Below are positions 9,101 to 19,137 of a stretch of DNA of 64,000 bases, piece by piece. This stretch comes from Microbacterium forte (GTDB lineage Bacteria; Actinomycetota; Actinomycetes; Actinomycetales; Microbacteriaceae). Both the position numbers and the translations under genes were made by a program. The first letter of the stretch is position 1. The number at the start of each line of letters is the position of its first letter. Under the pieces are notes generated by a model, which was not told the DNA's origin, did no database searches, and saw only the letters and a list, made by a program, of their open reading frames with translations. The DNA is taken from contig NZ_CP116871.1 of NCBI RefSeq assembly GCF_031885415.1, forward strand, positions 1,054,001-1,118,000. Reading direction: 5' to 3'.

Positions 9101-9349
9101 ATGGACTGGCGCGATAAGGCCGCCTGCCTGACTGTCGACCCCGAGCTGTTCTTCCCTGTCGGGAACACCGGTCCGGCCGTCGACCAGATCGAGAAGGCGA
9201 AGACCGTCTGCGCCACCTGCACGGTGACCGAGATCTGCCTGCAGTACGCCCTCGAGTCCAGCCAGGACTCGGGCGTGTGGGGAGGCCTCTCCGAAGACGA
9301 GCGCCGTGCGCTCAAGCGCCGCGCCGCTCGCGCCCGCCGCGCCTCCTGA
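9101..9349 (+). CDS. whiB1: WhiB-family iron-sulfur transcriptional regulator (WhiB1 type)
   Basis: This 82-residue protein matches mycobacterial WhiB1 closely from memory (MDWRDKAAC, ELFFPVGN, QDSGVWGGLSEDERRALKRR). The four cluster-binding cysteines are C9, C37, C40 and C46, followed by the GVWGG turn and a basic DNA-binding tail. WhiB1 is an essential 4Fe-4S, nitric-oxide-sensitive regulator that partners the principal sigma factor. The start is supported by GAGGAG. About 235 bases separate it from the divergent membrane protein gene, and this gap contains a hairpin. It lies next to the PdtaS-type kinase, as in mycobacteria. Confidence 0.95.
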   Translation: MDWRDKAACLTVDPELFFPVGNTGPAVDQIEKAKTVCATCTVTEICLQYALESSQDSGVWGGLSEDERRALKRRAARARRAS

Positions 9350-9355
9350 ACATCG

Positions 9356-9390
9356 AGAAGCGGCCCGAGACGATGTCTCGGGCCGCTTCT
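9356..9390. terminator. Hairpin terminator between whiB1 and pdtaS
   Basis: AGAAGCGGCCCGAGAC pairs perfectly with its complement around a GAT loop (16 bp) between convergent genes. It begins a few bases after the whiB1 stop. Confidence 0.8.
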
Positions 9391-9424
9391 GTGTCTCCGC
9401 TCGACGCTGCGGCCGATCCTCCGC

Positions 9425-10909
9425 CTACTTCGTCAGCCAGCGAAGCGGGATGTCGATGACGACCTCGGTCCCCTCGCCTTCGCTCCCCCGCCATTCGATC
9501 GAGCCGCTGAGCTCGCCCTGGATGAGGGTGCGGATGATCTGCGTTCCCAGCCCCTGACCGATCCGCCCCTCCGGCAGGCCCTTGCCGGTGTCATGCACCG
9601 TGACGCGCAGATTCTCCTCGGTGCGCGCCGCATCGATCGTGACCATGCCCTCTTGCCCTGCGAGACCGTGCTCCACGGCATTCGTGACGACCTCGGTGAG
9701 AGCGAGAGCCAGCGGCGTGGCATACTCGCTCGGCAGGACGCCGAAGCGACCGGTCGACCGTGTGCGCGCGCGGGTGTTCGGTGCCGATGCGACCTCGGCC
9801 ACGAGCTTGAGGACGCGATGGAACACCTCGTCGAAGTCGACCTTCTGCGTCAGGCCCTGGGCGAGCGTGTCGTGCACGACGGCGATCGAATCGACGCGTC
9901 TCATCGCCTGGGTCAGCGCATCGCGCGCCTCGTCGGAGTGCGTGCGTCGTGCCTGGATCCGAAGCAGCGACGCGACAGTCTGCAGATTGTTCTTGACTCG
10001 GTGGTGGATCTCGCGGATCGTCGCGTCCTTGGTGATCAGCTCCTGCTCCTGGTGGCGCAGCTCCGAGACATCCCGGCACAGCAGGATGGCGCCGATGCGG
10101 GTTCCGTGATCCTTGAGCGGGATCGCGCGCAGCGACACGGTGACACCGCGCGCTTCGATGTCGGTCCGCCACGGTGCGCGTCCGGTCACGACGACGGGCA
10201 GCGACTCGTCGACCTGTCGGGACGGCGGCACGAGCCTCGTGGTGACCTCCGCGAGGGATTCGCCCTCGAGCTCGTCATCGAACCCCATGCGATTGAACGC
10301 CGAGAGTGCGTTCGGGCTGGCGAACGTCGTGATCCCGTCGACGTCGATGCGGATCAGGCCGTCGGACGCGCGCGGCGCGCCGCGGCGAGGGGAGGTCGGA
10401 GCCGCCGGATCCGGGAAGCTCCCGTCGGCGATCATTCGGAAGAGGTCGTTGGCGCACTCGTCGAACGTGATCTGCTGCCGAGACGGGGTCCGGGCCTCGC
10501 CGAGGTTCGTGTGCCGGGTGACGACGCCGATGACCACGGCCTGGTGCTCTCCGCCGCGACGTTCGTTGACGATCGGCACAGCTCGAACACGCGTCGGGGT
10601 CTCTTCGAACCAGTCCGGCGACGACGAGTCGACGATCTCCGCGGATTCGAACGCCCCCTGCACCTGCGTACGCCACTGAGGGCGCACCCGCTCGCCGACG
10701 ATGTCCCGATAGAAAAGGGTGGCTGCTCCACTCGGACGCGCGTGCGCGACGGCGACGAAAGATCCGTCGTCGGTCTCGATCCAGACCACGATGTCCGCCG
10801 AGGCGAGGTCCGCGAGAAGCTGACCGTCACCGGCGAGTCGGTGCAGCCACTCGACATCGTTGTCGGCAAGACGGCCCTGGGCATTGGCGAGGTCGCTGAG
10901 CGTTGACAC
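9425..10909 (-). CDS. pdtaS: Cytoplasmic sensor histidine kinase, PdtaS type (GAF-PAS-HisKA_2-HATPase)
   Basis: This 494-residue soluble kinase has no membrane segment. An N-terminal GAF-like domain (about residues 1-150) is followed by a PAS-like domain (about 170-290). The HisKA_2 box EIHHRVKNNLQTVASLL comes near residue 300, with the second histidine the likely phosphoacceptor. The ATPase domain has ALTEVVTNAVEHG (N box) and DTGKGLPEG (G box). It resembles M. tuberculosis Rv3220c (PdtaS), which pairs with an ANTAR RNA-binding response regulator, PdtaR. No such partner is in this window. The GTG start has TAGGCT six bases upstream, suggesting a leaderless transcript. Confidence 0.9.
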   Translation of the reverse strand: MSTLSDLANAQGRLADNDVEWLHRLAGDGQLLADLASADIVVWIETDDGSFVAVAHARPSGAATLFYRDIVGERVRPQWRTQVQGAFESAEIVDSSSPDWFEETPTRVRAVPIVNERRGGEHQAVVIGVVTRHTNLGEARTPSRQQITFDECANDLFRMIADGSFPDPAAPTSPRRGAPRASDGLIRIDVDGITTFASPNALSAFNRMGFDDELEGESLAEVTTRLVPPSRQVDESLPVVVTGRAPWRTDIEARGVTVSLRAIPLKDHGTRIGAILLCRDVSELRHQEQELITKDATIREIHHRVKNNLQTVASLLRIQARRTHSDEARDALTQAMRRVDSIAVVHDTLAQGLTQKVDFDEVFHRVLKLVAEVASAPNTRARTRSTGRFGVLPSEYATPLALALTEVVTNAVEHGLAGQEGMVTIDAARTEENLRVTVHDTGKGLPEGRIGQGLGTQIIRTLIQGELSGSIEWRGSEGEGTEVVIDIPLRWLTK

Positions 10910-10915
10910 CCCACC

Positions 10916-10921
10916 AGCCTA
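10916..10921 (-). promoter_or_regulatory. -10 element of a probable leaderless promoter (pdtaS)
   Basis: TAGGCT on the minus strand is six bases from the GTG start of the kinase gene. Confidence 0.5.
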
Positions 10922-10933
10922 GAGCGCGCAGCC

Positions 10934-11320
10934 TCAGAGAACGGCCAGCGACGTCGCACGCCAGCGACGGTCGAGTCCTTCGAGACGGATCGCCACCGCC
11001 CGGGTGCGGCCCGGCCCAGCGACGACGACGACTGCTTCGACCTTGCCGTCGACGGGTTCTGTCACGCGGATCGAGAGGATCTCGAAAGTCGGGCGCGCAG
11101 GCGAGACCCCCCTCGCGCTGCGCGCCCTCGCCGAGAGGTTCGCCCGCGTCACCAGGCTCCGGTACGCGTCTTCATTGAACCAGCGGGCGAGCTGATCGAC
11201 TTCTCTGACTCCCGCGAGCACCTCGAGCACGCCCTGTGTCAGGCTCCGCAGCAGCGGATGCGGATCCGGCAGCTCGGCGCGAGGCGTCGGCTGCGGTGCG
11301 AAGTACTCGTGAAGCATCAT
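10934..11320 (-). CDS. Rv3235-family (DUF6459-like) protein
   Basis: This 128-residue protein has a variable proline-rich N-terminus, a helical middle and a C-terminal beta-rich part (EILSIRVTEPVDGKVEAVVVV...AVAIRLEGLDRRWRATSLAVL). That pattern resembles the actinobacterial Rv3235 family. Its position near pdtaS, secA and hpf agrees with this. Function is unknown. I choose base 11320 as the start because GGAGAG precedes it by eight bases; a longer frame to 11362 lacks such support. Confidence 0.7.
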   Translation of the reverse strand: MMLHEYFAPQPTPRAELPDPHPLLRSLTQGVLEVLAGVREVDQLARWFNEDAYRSLVTRANLSARARSARGVSPARPTFEILSIRVTEPVDGKVEAVVVVAGPGRTRAVAIRLEGLDRRWRATSLAVL

Positions 11321-11398
11321 CTGAGGCACTCTCCATCGGGAAGACTGCGCCAAGTAGAGCATGCGCCCAGTCGCCGTTCGGGTCGCGTTCGGGATCTA

Positions 11399-11407
11399 TG
11401 TGGATAA
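11399..11407 (+). promoter_or_regulatory. DnaA-box-like 9-mer TGTGGATAA
   Basis: This is a perfect match to the DnaA box (TTATCCACA on the other strand). It ends 40 bases before the GTG of the gene at 11448, in a divergent promoter region. A second copy sits in the same relative place before the gene at 12423. Confidence 0.5.
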
Positions 11408-11434
11408 CTCGTACATGCCTTCCCGGACATCGCT

Positions 11435-11440
11435 TACGGT
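11435..11440 (+). promoter_or_regulatory. -10 element of a probable leaderless promoter (gene at 11448)
   Basis: TACGGT lies seven bases before the GTG start. The TGTGGATAA motif falls roughly at position -40 of this promoter. Confidence 0.5.
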
Positions 11441-11447
11441 GGGGCGC

Positions 11448-12059
11448 GTGCACTGGGATCGACTGTTCGAAGACCTCGAAGGCCAGCTCGCCTCGGAGTG
11501 GGAGAGCGAGCGCGCGGCGCTGGATGCCGAATCCGAACGATTGCGCATCTCGCGACTCGAGCTTCGCAGCCGTCTCAGGGTTCTCTGCGCCGCAGCAGCT
11601 CCGACGACCATCGACCTGCCCGGCGGAACTCGTGTGCGGGCCCGGCTCGACGCGCTCGGCTCGGATTGGATCGCCGCGACGATCGCGCAGGCCGAGGAAT
11701 CGACCACGACGCGGTCGACCCTGATCGTTCCGTTGCACGCGGTGCGCGGGCTGACCGTCGATCATGGCCTGCTGCTCTCCAGCCTGGACGAGCACGACGG
11801 CTCCGCGCCTGTGCTCCGCGAGCGCATGTCGCTCGGCTTCGTTCTGCGTGATCTCGCCAGGCGGCGGGTGCCGGTGCGAATCGTCAGCGTCGACGACTCC
11901 GACATGCACGGAACGATCGACAGGGCGGGAGCGGATCATCTGGACCTCGCTCTGCATGATCCGGGCGAGGCGCGGATCGCCTCGGCCGTCCGCAGCTTTC
12001 AGATCATCCCGTTCGCCGCGGTGTCCTCGGTGCAGACCGTCGGCGATCAGATGCCGTGA
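11448..12059 (+). CDS. Conserved hypothetical protein, cytoplasmic
   Basis: This 203-residue protein begins with an acidic, helical segment (VHWDRLFEDLEGQLASEWESERAAL, in part) and continues into beta-rich parts that may form two small barrels. I know the family only as a conserved hypothetical of Microbacteriaceae. The start at 11448 (GTG) is chosen over the longer frame to 11361 because a -10 element sits seven bases upstream and the conserved-looking sequence begins there. It overlaps the convergent excisionase-like gene by 13 bases at the 3' ends. Confidence 0.7.
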   Translation: MHWDRLFEDLEGQLASEWESERAALDAESERLRISRLELRSRLRVLCAAAAPTTIDLPGGTRVRARLDALGSDWIAATIAQAEESTTTRSTLIVPLHAVRGLTVDHGLLLSSLDEHDGSAPVLRERMSLGFVLRDLARRRVPVRIVSVDDSDMHGTIDRAGADHLDLALHDPGEARIASAVRSFQIIPFAAVSSVQTVGDQMP

Positions 12060-12325
12060 CGGCGGGATGTACCCCAGACCTCCGGAAAGCTCGCCTCGTT
12101 GGCCTGACGCCACAGGGCCATCCGTCTGGCCTCTTCCGACTGCTCGTCGAGATACTCCGAAAGGCTCGACTCCTCGATGCGCCATCTGGCCGGTGCGCCG
12201 AGCTTGGATCCGCGCAGACGCCCCTCGTAGACGAGCTCGATGACTTCGTCGACCTCGATGCTCAGCAGCTCCGCCACCTGGGCCGGCGCGAGGAAGCCCT
12301 GCGCGGGCTGAGAGGAATGAGGCAT
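12047..12325 (-). CDS. Small helix-turn-helix (MerR/excisionase-like) DNA-binding protein
   Basis: This 92-residue protein has an N-terminal winged helix of the excisionase/BldC kind: FLAPAQVAELLSIEVDEVIE followed by LVYEGRLRGSKLGAPARWRI, then a charged C-terminal helix. Such proteins bind promoters as small regulators. There is no integrase nearby, so a phage origin is not suggested. The ATG at 12325 follows GGAGGA ten bases upstream. It is divergent from the SAF-domain gene and could regulate it (inference). Confidence 0.75.
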   Translation of the reverse strand: MPHSSQPAQGFLAPAQVAELLSIEVDEVIELVYEGRLRGSKLGAPARWRIEESSLSEYLDEQSEEARRMALWRQANEASFPEVWGTSRRHGI

Positions 12326-12374
12326 GCTCCCATTGTCCTCCAGCCGTGCCGGAGCACCAGCGCCGATCCGATGC

Positions 12375-12383
12375 TGTGGATAA
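12375..12383 (+). promoter_or_regulatory. Second DnaA-box-like 9-mer TGTGGATAA
   Basis: This is identical to the motif at 11399-11407, in the same orientation, and ends 39 bases before the ATG at 12423 in another divergent promoter region. Confidence 0.5.
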
Positions 12384-12422
12384 GTCTCGAGCGGGCTCAT
12401 CGATTTCTGTGACCATGTCGAC

Positions 12423-13043
12423 ATGAGCAAGTTCGTCCGTTCCCGCCGCGCCGTCTGGGGTGACGCCCGTTTTCTGATCGGCATCGCGGTCGTCGCGTTG
12501 TCGATCGGCGGTGTGTGGGCCGTCGTCTCCTCCTCGGGCACCACGACGCCGGTGCTTCAGGCGACGCGCACGATCGTTCTCGGTGAAACGCTCGTCTCGG
12601 AAGACTTCCAAGTGGTCGAAGTCGGACTCGGCACGGTGACGGACCGCTACCTGGCACCACAAGAGCTGCACGCCGGCCAGGTCGCGTCCCGCACGGTCTT
12701 CGCAGGAGAGCTCCTGGCCACCTCTGCCGCTGAGAGCGCCGATGCCAACAGGACGACCACGATCGTCGTCGAGAGCAGCACGGGGATCCCGGCCGATGTC
12801 GCCGCCGGGAGCGTCATCGAGCTCTGGCATTCGCCACCGGTCGACGACGGCGGCAGTCAGGGTCCGCCTCGTATCCTCGTGGCCGACGCCATCGTCACAT
12901 CGGTCACGAAGGCGGAGCGGATGCTCTCGGCCGACGGCACGACCGCCGAGGTCGTGATCGACCGAGCGGATGTCGCCGAGGTGCTGGCCGCGATCACCGG
13001 CGGCTCTGTCCTCTCGGTCGTGCCGATCGGTTCGACCTCATGA
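12423..13043 (+). CDS. SAF-domain membrane-anchored protein (CpaB/RcpC-like)
   Basis: This 206-residue protein has one membrane helix (about residues 16-37) followed by a SAF domain: ATRTIVLGETLVSEDFQVVE, then RYLAPQELHAGQVASRTVFAGELL. The remainder is beta-rich. CpaB/RcpC proteins of Tad/Flp pili share this layout, but no pilin, TadA ATPase or TadB/C is present here. It overlaps the downstream CpaE-like gene by four bases (ATGA), so the two are likely one unit acting at the inner face of the membrane. Function is unknown. Confidence 0.8.
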   Translation: MSKFVRSRRAVWGDARFLIGIAVVALSIGGVWAVVSSSGTTTPVLQATRTIVLGETLVSEDFQVVEVGLGTVTDRYLAPQELHAGQVASRTVFAGELLATSAAESADANRTTTIVVESSTGIPADVAAGSVIELWHSPPVDDGGSQGPPRILVADAIVTSVTKAERMLSADGTTAEVVIDRADVAEVLAAITGGSVLSVVPIGSTS

Positions 13044-14281
13044 CCTCGGTCCTCGTCGCTGTTCCGGAAGCCCGCGCGCGAGGTCTGGCCGACGAGCTCG
13101 AGATGGAGGGGATCACTGTGGTCTCCGTCGTGCCGCCGAACAGAGTCCTTCCTCTGCCCGAAGGCGTCGAAGCGGCCATCGTCGTCGCCACCCGTGCCGT
13201 TCTGACATCCGAGCTCGTCGCCGAGTGCGACAGGGCTGGCGTGCGGATCATCCCGCTCGGCGACAGCGACAGCAGGCTGCTCGGACGCTACGGACTCACC
13301 ACCGCGCTTCCGGCGGATGCGAACGGCTGGGAAGTCGCGGCAGCACTCACCGCTGATATCCCGCGCATCACCGGGCATGAAGCATCACCTCCGCATCGCG
13401 TCACGGTCGTGTGGGGCCCCTCCGGCGCCCCTGGCAGGTCGACCATCGCGATCCAACTCGCCGTCGAACTCTGCCGGACGGGGCGGCGCGCCGCCCTGGT
13501 CGATGCCGACACCGTCGCTCCGTCGCTTGCGCTGCTTCTGGGGCTCAGCGACGATGCGCCCGGCATCGCCGCCGCGTGCCGACGCGCAGAACTCGGCGCA
13601 CTCGACTCAGCCGAGCTCACGAGGCTGGCGACGATCCTCGCGACGAGCGCAGGCGAGATCGAGGTCCTCGGCGGCATCAATCGGCCAGGGCGCTGGCCGG
13701 AACTCGGAGCGAGTCGTCTGCAGACCACTCTGCGCGCCTGCCGCAGCTGGGCGGAGGAGACCGTCGTCGACGTGGCGAGCGCCTTCGATGCAGACGACGA
13801 AGCGACCTACGACCTCGCCGGACCGCGCCGTCACGCGGCCACGGTCGCAGCGCTGCAGGAGGCGGATGCGATCATCGCGGTCGCGTCGGCCGACCCGCTC
13901 GGCATCAGTCGCTTCGTGAGGGAGCATGCCGAGCTCCGACGACTCACGGCCCCCACGCCCATCAGGGTCGTTGTGAACCGCGTCCGACCCGGCCCCCTGG
14001 GCATCGACGCGCGTGGTCAGATCCGGCGCACTCTCGAGAGATTCGCGGGCATCACCGACATCGCGTTCCTGCCGTTCGATCAGCGCGCCGCTGACTCCGC
14101 TCTGCTGCACGCCCGCCCGATGGCAGACCTCACCCCGCGTTCGACCCTGGTCGCCGGCGTGCGTCGGATCGCCGAGACGTACACCTCGGTGACGTCGCAC
14201 ACGTCTACTGGCGGTAGCTCGAGAGGAAGTTCCCGAGGCGCTCGACGGCTTCTGCGAGCACACGAGGCTCGGGGAGCGTGA
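13040..14281 (+). CDS. CpaE/MinD-like P-loop ATPase with arginine in the P-loop
   Basis: This 413-residue protein has an N-terminal receiver-like half (residues 1-110) and a ParA/MinD-type ATPase half. The P-loop-like segment reads GPSGAPGRSTIAIQL near residue 130, with arginine where the catalytic lysine is usual. A deviant Walker A lysine is not seen there. AALVDADTVAPSLALLLGL follows, as in MinD switch regions. Septum-site or Flp-pilus CpaE proteins share this build. The C-terminal tail is rich in serine, glycine and arginine, and its last 77 bases overlap the convergent aminotransferase gene. Confidence 0.8.
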   Translation: MTSVLVAVPEARARGLADELEMEGITVVSVVPPNRVLPLPEGVEAAIVVATRAVLTSELVAECDRAGVRIIPLGDSDSRLLGRYGLTTALPADANGWEVAAALTADIPRITGHEASPPHRVTVVWGPSGAPGRSTIAIQLAVELCRTGRRAALVDADTVAPSLALLLGLSDDAPGIAAACRRAELGALDSAELTRLATILATSAGEIEVLGGINRPGRWPELGASRLQTTLRACRSWAEETVVDVASAFDADDEATYDLAGPRRHAATVAALQEADAIIAVASADPLGISRFVREHAELRRLTAPTPIRVVVNRVRPGPLGIDARGQIRRTLERFAGITDIAFLPFDQRAADSALLHARPMADLTPRSTLVAGVRRIAETYTSVTSHTSTGGSSRGSSRGARRLLRAHEARGA

Positions 14282-15431
14282 CCAGCCTGAGGTGGTCGGG
14301 CGTCGGCCAGTTGAAGCCGGTCCCCTGCACGAGAAGGATGTGCTCGGAGACCAACAGGTCGTAGACCAGCTTCGCATCGTCCCTGATCTCGTGGACATTC
14401 GGGTCGAGACGAGGGAAGGCGTACAGGGCACCGACCGGCTTGACGCAGGAGACACCGGGAATCGACTCGAGCCCCTCCCACGCGATGTCGCGCTGCTCGT
14501 GCAGGCGACCGGTCGGAGCGATAAGCGCATCGATCGACTGCACTCCCCCGAGAGCCGCCTGCACCGCGTACTGCGCGGGGACGTTCGGGCAGAGGCGCGT
14601 GGACGCGAGGAGGTTGATCCCCTCGAGGAACCCCTTCGCGTGGTCCTGCGGCCCGGTGATCACAAGCCATCCGGACCGGAATCCGGCGACTCGATAGGTC
14701 TTCGAAAGCCCGTTGAACGTCAGGCACAGGAGATCAGGCGCGAGCGTGGCTGTCGGGATGTGCACCGCACCGTCGAACAGGATGCGGTCGTAGATCTCAT
14801 CGGACAGCAGCAGCAGCTGGTTCTCCCTCGCGATCTGAACCATCCCCTCGAGGACCTCGCGAGAGTAGACCACGCCGGTCGGGTTGTTGGGGTTGATGAT
14901 CACGAGGGCTTTGGTGCGAGGAGTGATCTTCGATCGGATGTCCTCGAGGTCGGGCTGCCAGCCGTTGTCCTCGTCGCAGAGGTAATGCACGGGAGTGCCG
15001 TCAGCCAGACTCGTCATGGCAGTCCACAGCGGATAGTCGGGGGCCGGGATGAGCACCTCATCGCCCTCGTCGAGGAGCGCCTGCATCGTCATCGTGATGA
15101 GCTCGGACACGCCGTTTCCGAGGAAGACGTCCTCGGGATCGAACCGGGGGAACCCGGGGATCTCCTCATACCGGCTGACCACGGCGCGGCGTGCCGAGAT
15201 GATCCCCTTGCTGTCGCTGTATCCGTGTGCGGTCGGAAGCGCTGCGAGCATGTCGTGCACGATCTGGTGGGGTGCCTCGAAGCCGAAGATGGCGGGGTTT
15301 CCCGTGTTGAGCTTGAGGATCCGGTGTCCCTCGGCCTCGAGCCGCGCCGCCTCGACGAGCGTGTTTCCACGGATCTCGTACAGGACGTTCTTGAGCTTCG
15401 ACGACTGGTCGAAGTGGCGCGTTGGTGTCAT
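14205..15431 (-). CDS. Class I/II pyridoxal-phosphate aminotransferase (AspC/AlaT-like)
   Basis: This 408-residue fold-type I aminotransferase has NTGNPAIFGFEAP near the N-terminus, INPNNPTGVVYS (the NPTG motif), DEIYDRILFDG and the cofactor lysine in GLSKTYRVAGFRSGW near residue 242. The arginine in FRSGW is the carboxylate-binding type. It most resembles actinobacterial enzymes annotated as alanine or aspartate transaminase, and the exact amino acid is uncertain. TAGGCT lies six bases before the ATG. Its 3' end overlaps the CpaE-like gene by 77 bases. Confidence 0.9.
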   Translation of the reverse strand: MTPTRHFDQSSKLKNVLYEIRGNTLVEAARLEAEGHRILKLNTGNPAIFGFEAPHQIVHDMLAALPTAHGYSDSKGIISARRAVVSRYEEIPGFPRFDPEDVFLGNGVSELITMTMQALLDEGDEVLIPAPDYPLWTAMTSLADGTPVHYLCDEDNGWQPDLEDIRSKITPRTKALVIINPNNPTGVVYSREVLEGMVQIARENQLLLLSDEIYDRILFDGAVHIPTATLAPDLLCLTFNGLSKTYRVAGFRSGWLVITGPQDHAKGFLEGINLLASTRLCPNVPAQYAVQAALGGVQSIDALIAPTGRLHEQRDIAWEGLESIPGVSCVKPVGALYAFPRLDPNVHEIRDDAKLVYDLLVSEHILLVQGTGFNWPTPDHLRLVTLPEPRVLAEAVERLGNFLSSYRQ

Positions 15432-15437
15432 TGCGCA

Positions 15438-15443
15438 AGCCTA
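15438..15443 (-). promoter_or_regulatory. -10 element of a probable leaderless promoter (aminotransferase)
   Basis: TAGGCT on the minus strand is six bases from the ATG. Confidence 0.5.
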
Positions 15444-15458
15444 CAATGACGCGAAGAA

Positions 15459-15482
15459 GGGCCGATCCATCCGGACCGGCCC
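15459..15482 (-). terminator. Hairpin downstream of secA
   Basis: GGGCCGATCC and GGACCGGCCC pair with one mismatch around a four-base loop, 17 bases past the secA stop. It separates secA from the aminotransferase gene on the same strand. Confidence 0.6.
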
Positions 15483-15499
15483 CTCATCGAACTTCCTGG

Positions 15500-18307
<2,808 letters not shown>

Positions 18308-18407
18308 AGATGTCATCTCCCTGTCGATGGTTCCGGCGGCGCCGCTTGTCGGGCGCGTGCCAGGCATACCTTGTCATGTTACCCGTCCGTGACCTGGACG
18401 TCGTCCG

Positions 18408-18447
18408 CATGGCGCGCCGCCATGACGTTTCCGAGTATGTATATATT
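18408..18447 (+). promoter_or_regulatory. Probable promoter/operator region of the PadR-family gene
   Basis: A 17-base perfect palindrome (CATGGCGCGCCGCCATG, 18408-18424) precedes a very AT-rich stretch containing TATATT (18442-18447), the best -10 candidate. PadR proteins commonly repress their own promoters at inverted repeats, so the palindrome is an operator candidate. Confidence 0.45.
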
Positions 18448-18471
18448 GTTCCTCGACACCGGGAGGTCCAC

Positions 18472-19074
18472 ATGTCGGTCCGACAGAGTCTGCTCGCGAT
18501 CCTCGCGCAGGGCCCCTGCTACGGCTACCAGCTCCGTCACGAGTTCGACCGACGCACCGGCTCGGTCTGGCCGCTCAACGTCGGTCAGATCTACAACACG
18601 CTCGAGCGCCTCGAGCGCGACGGACTCGTCGAGCGTGGAGCCGCCGATCTGCAGGGCCACGTGTATTGGGAGATCACCGACGCCGGGTCGTTCGAGGTCG
18701 ACCGTTGGCTGGCCTCCCCCGTCGCGCGGAGCCAGGCCACCCGCGACGAGCTCGCGATCAAGCTGGCCGTCGCGGCGACGCTTCCCGGCGCGGATGCGAC
18801 TCGCGTGATCGAGACCCAGCGCGCGGCGTCTGAAGAGCATCTCGGGGAGCTCACCACGGCGAGGGAGTCACGCGAGGACGACAGTCCCCAGGGGCTCGCG
18901 TGGTCGCTCGTCGTCGACTCGATGATCTTCACCGCAGAGGCAGAGCTCCGCTGGCTCGACCATGTGCAGACCCGTCTCGCACAGCATCCCCAGCACGCGC
19001 TCGCTCTGGAGCTCACGACCGAGCGACCGAAGCGCGGCCGTCCGTCGAGGACAGAGGTCGCGGCGCTCGCCTGA
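18472..19074 (+). CDS. PadR-family transcriptional regulator
   Basis: This 200-residue protein has the PadR winged helix at the N-terminus (SLLAILAQGPCYGYQLRHEF, then GQIYNTLERLERDGLVER) and a C-terminal alpha-helical dimerisation domain of the Vir_act_alpha kind. The start at 18472 follows GGGAGG at a normal distance; a longer frame upstream is unlikely to be used. PadR proteins are usually ligand-responsive repressors of a nearby gene. The coiled-coil gene 63 bases downstream in the same direction is the obvious candidate, although that gene may also have its own promoter. Confidence 0.9.
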   Translation: MSVRQSLLAILAQGPCYGYQLRHEFDRRTGSVWPLNVGQIYNTLERLERDGLVERGAADLQGHVYWEITDAGSFEVDRWLASPVARSQATRDELAIKLAVAATLPGADATRVIETQRAASEEHLGELTTARESREDDSPQGLAWSLVVDSMIFTAEAELRWLDHVQTRLAQHPQHALALELTTERPKRGRPSRTEVAALA

Positions 19075-19124
19075 GCGCAGTTCGCCTCAAGCGTATGCAC
19101 AGCCAGTGACGTCGCCCGGGAAAC

Positions 19125-19130
19125 TAGGAT
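19125..19130 (+). promoter_or_regulatory. -10 element of a probable leaderless promoter (gene at 19138)
   Basis: TAGGAT lies seven bases before the ATG. It also contains AGGA, so weak ribosome binding cannot be excluded. Confidence 0.5.
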
Positions 19131-19137
19131 CAGTCCT

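Noticed and set aside
12047..12325. Prophage or integrative element, suggested by the excisionase-like protein
   Set aside because: No integrase, attachment repeats or phage genes lie nearby, and small MerR-like proteins are common chromosomal regulators in actinobacteria.
11399..12383. A chromosomal replication origin, based on the DnaA boxes
   Set aside because: There are only two boxes about 1 kb apart, no AT-rich unwinding region, and no dnaA, dnaN or rpmH nearby.
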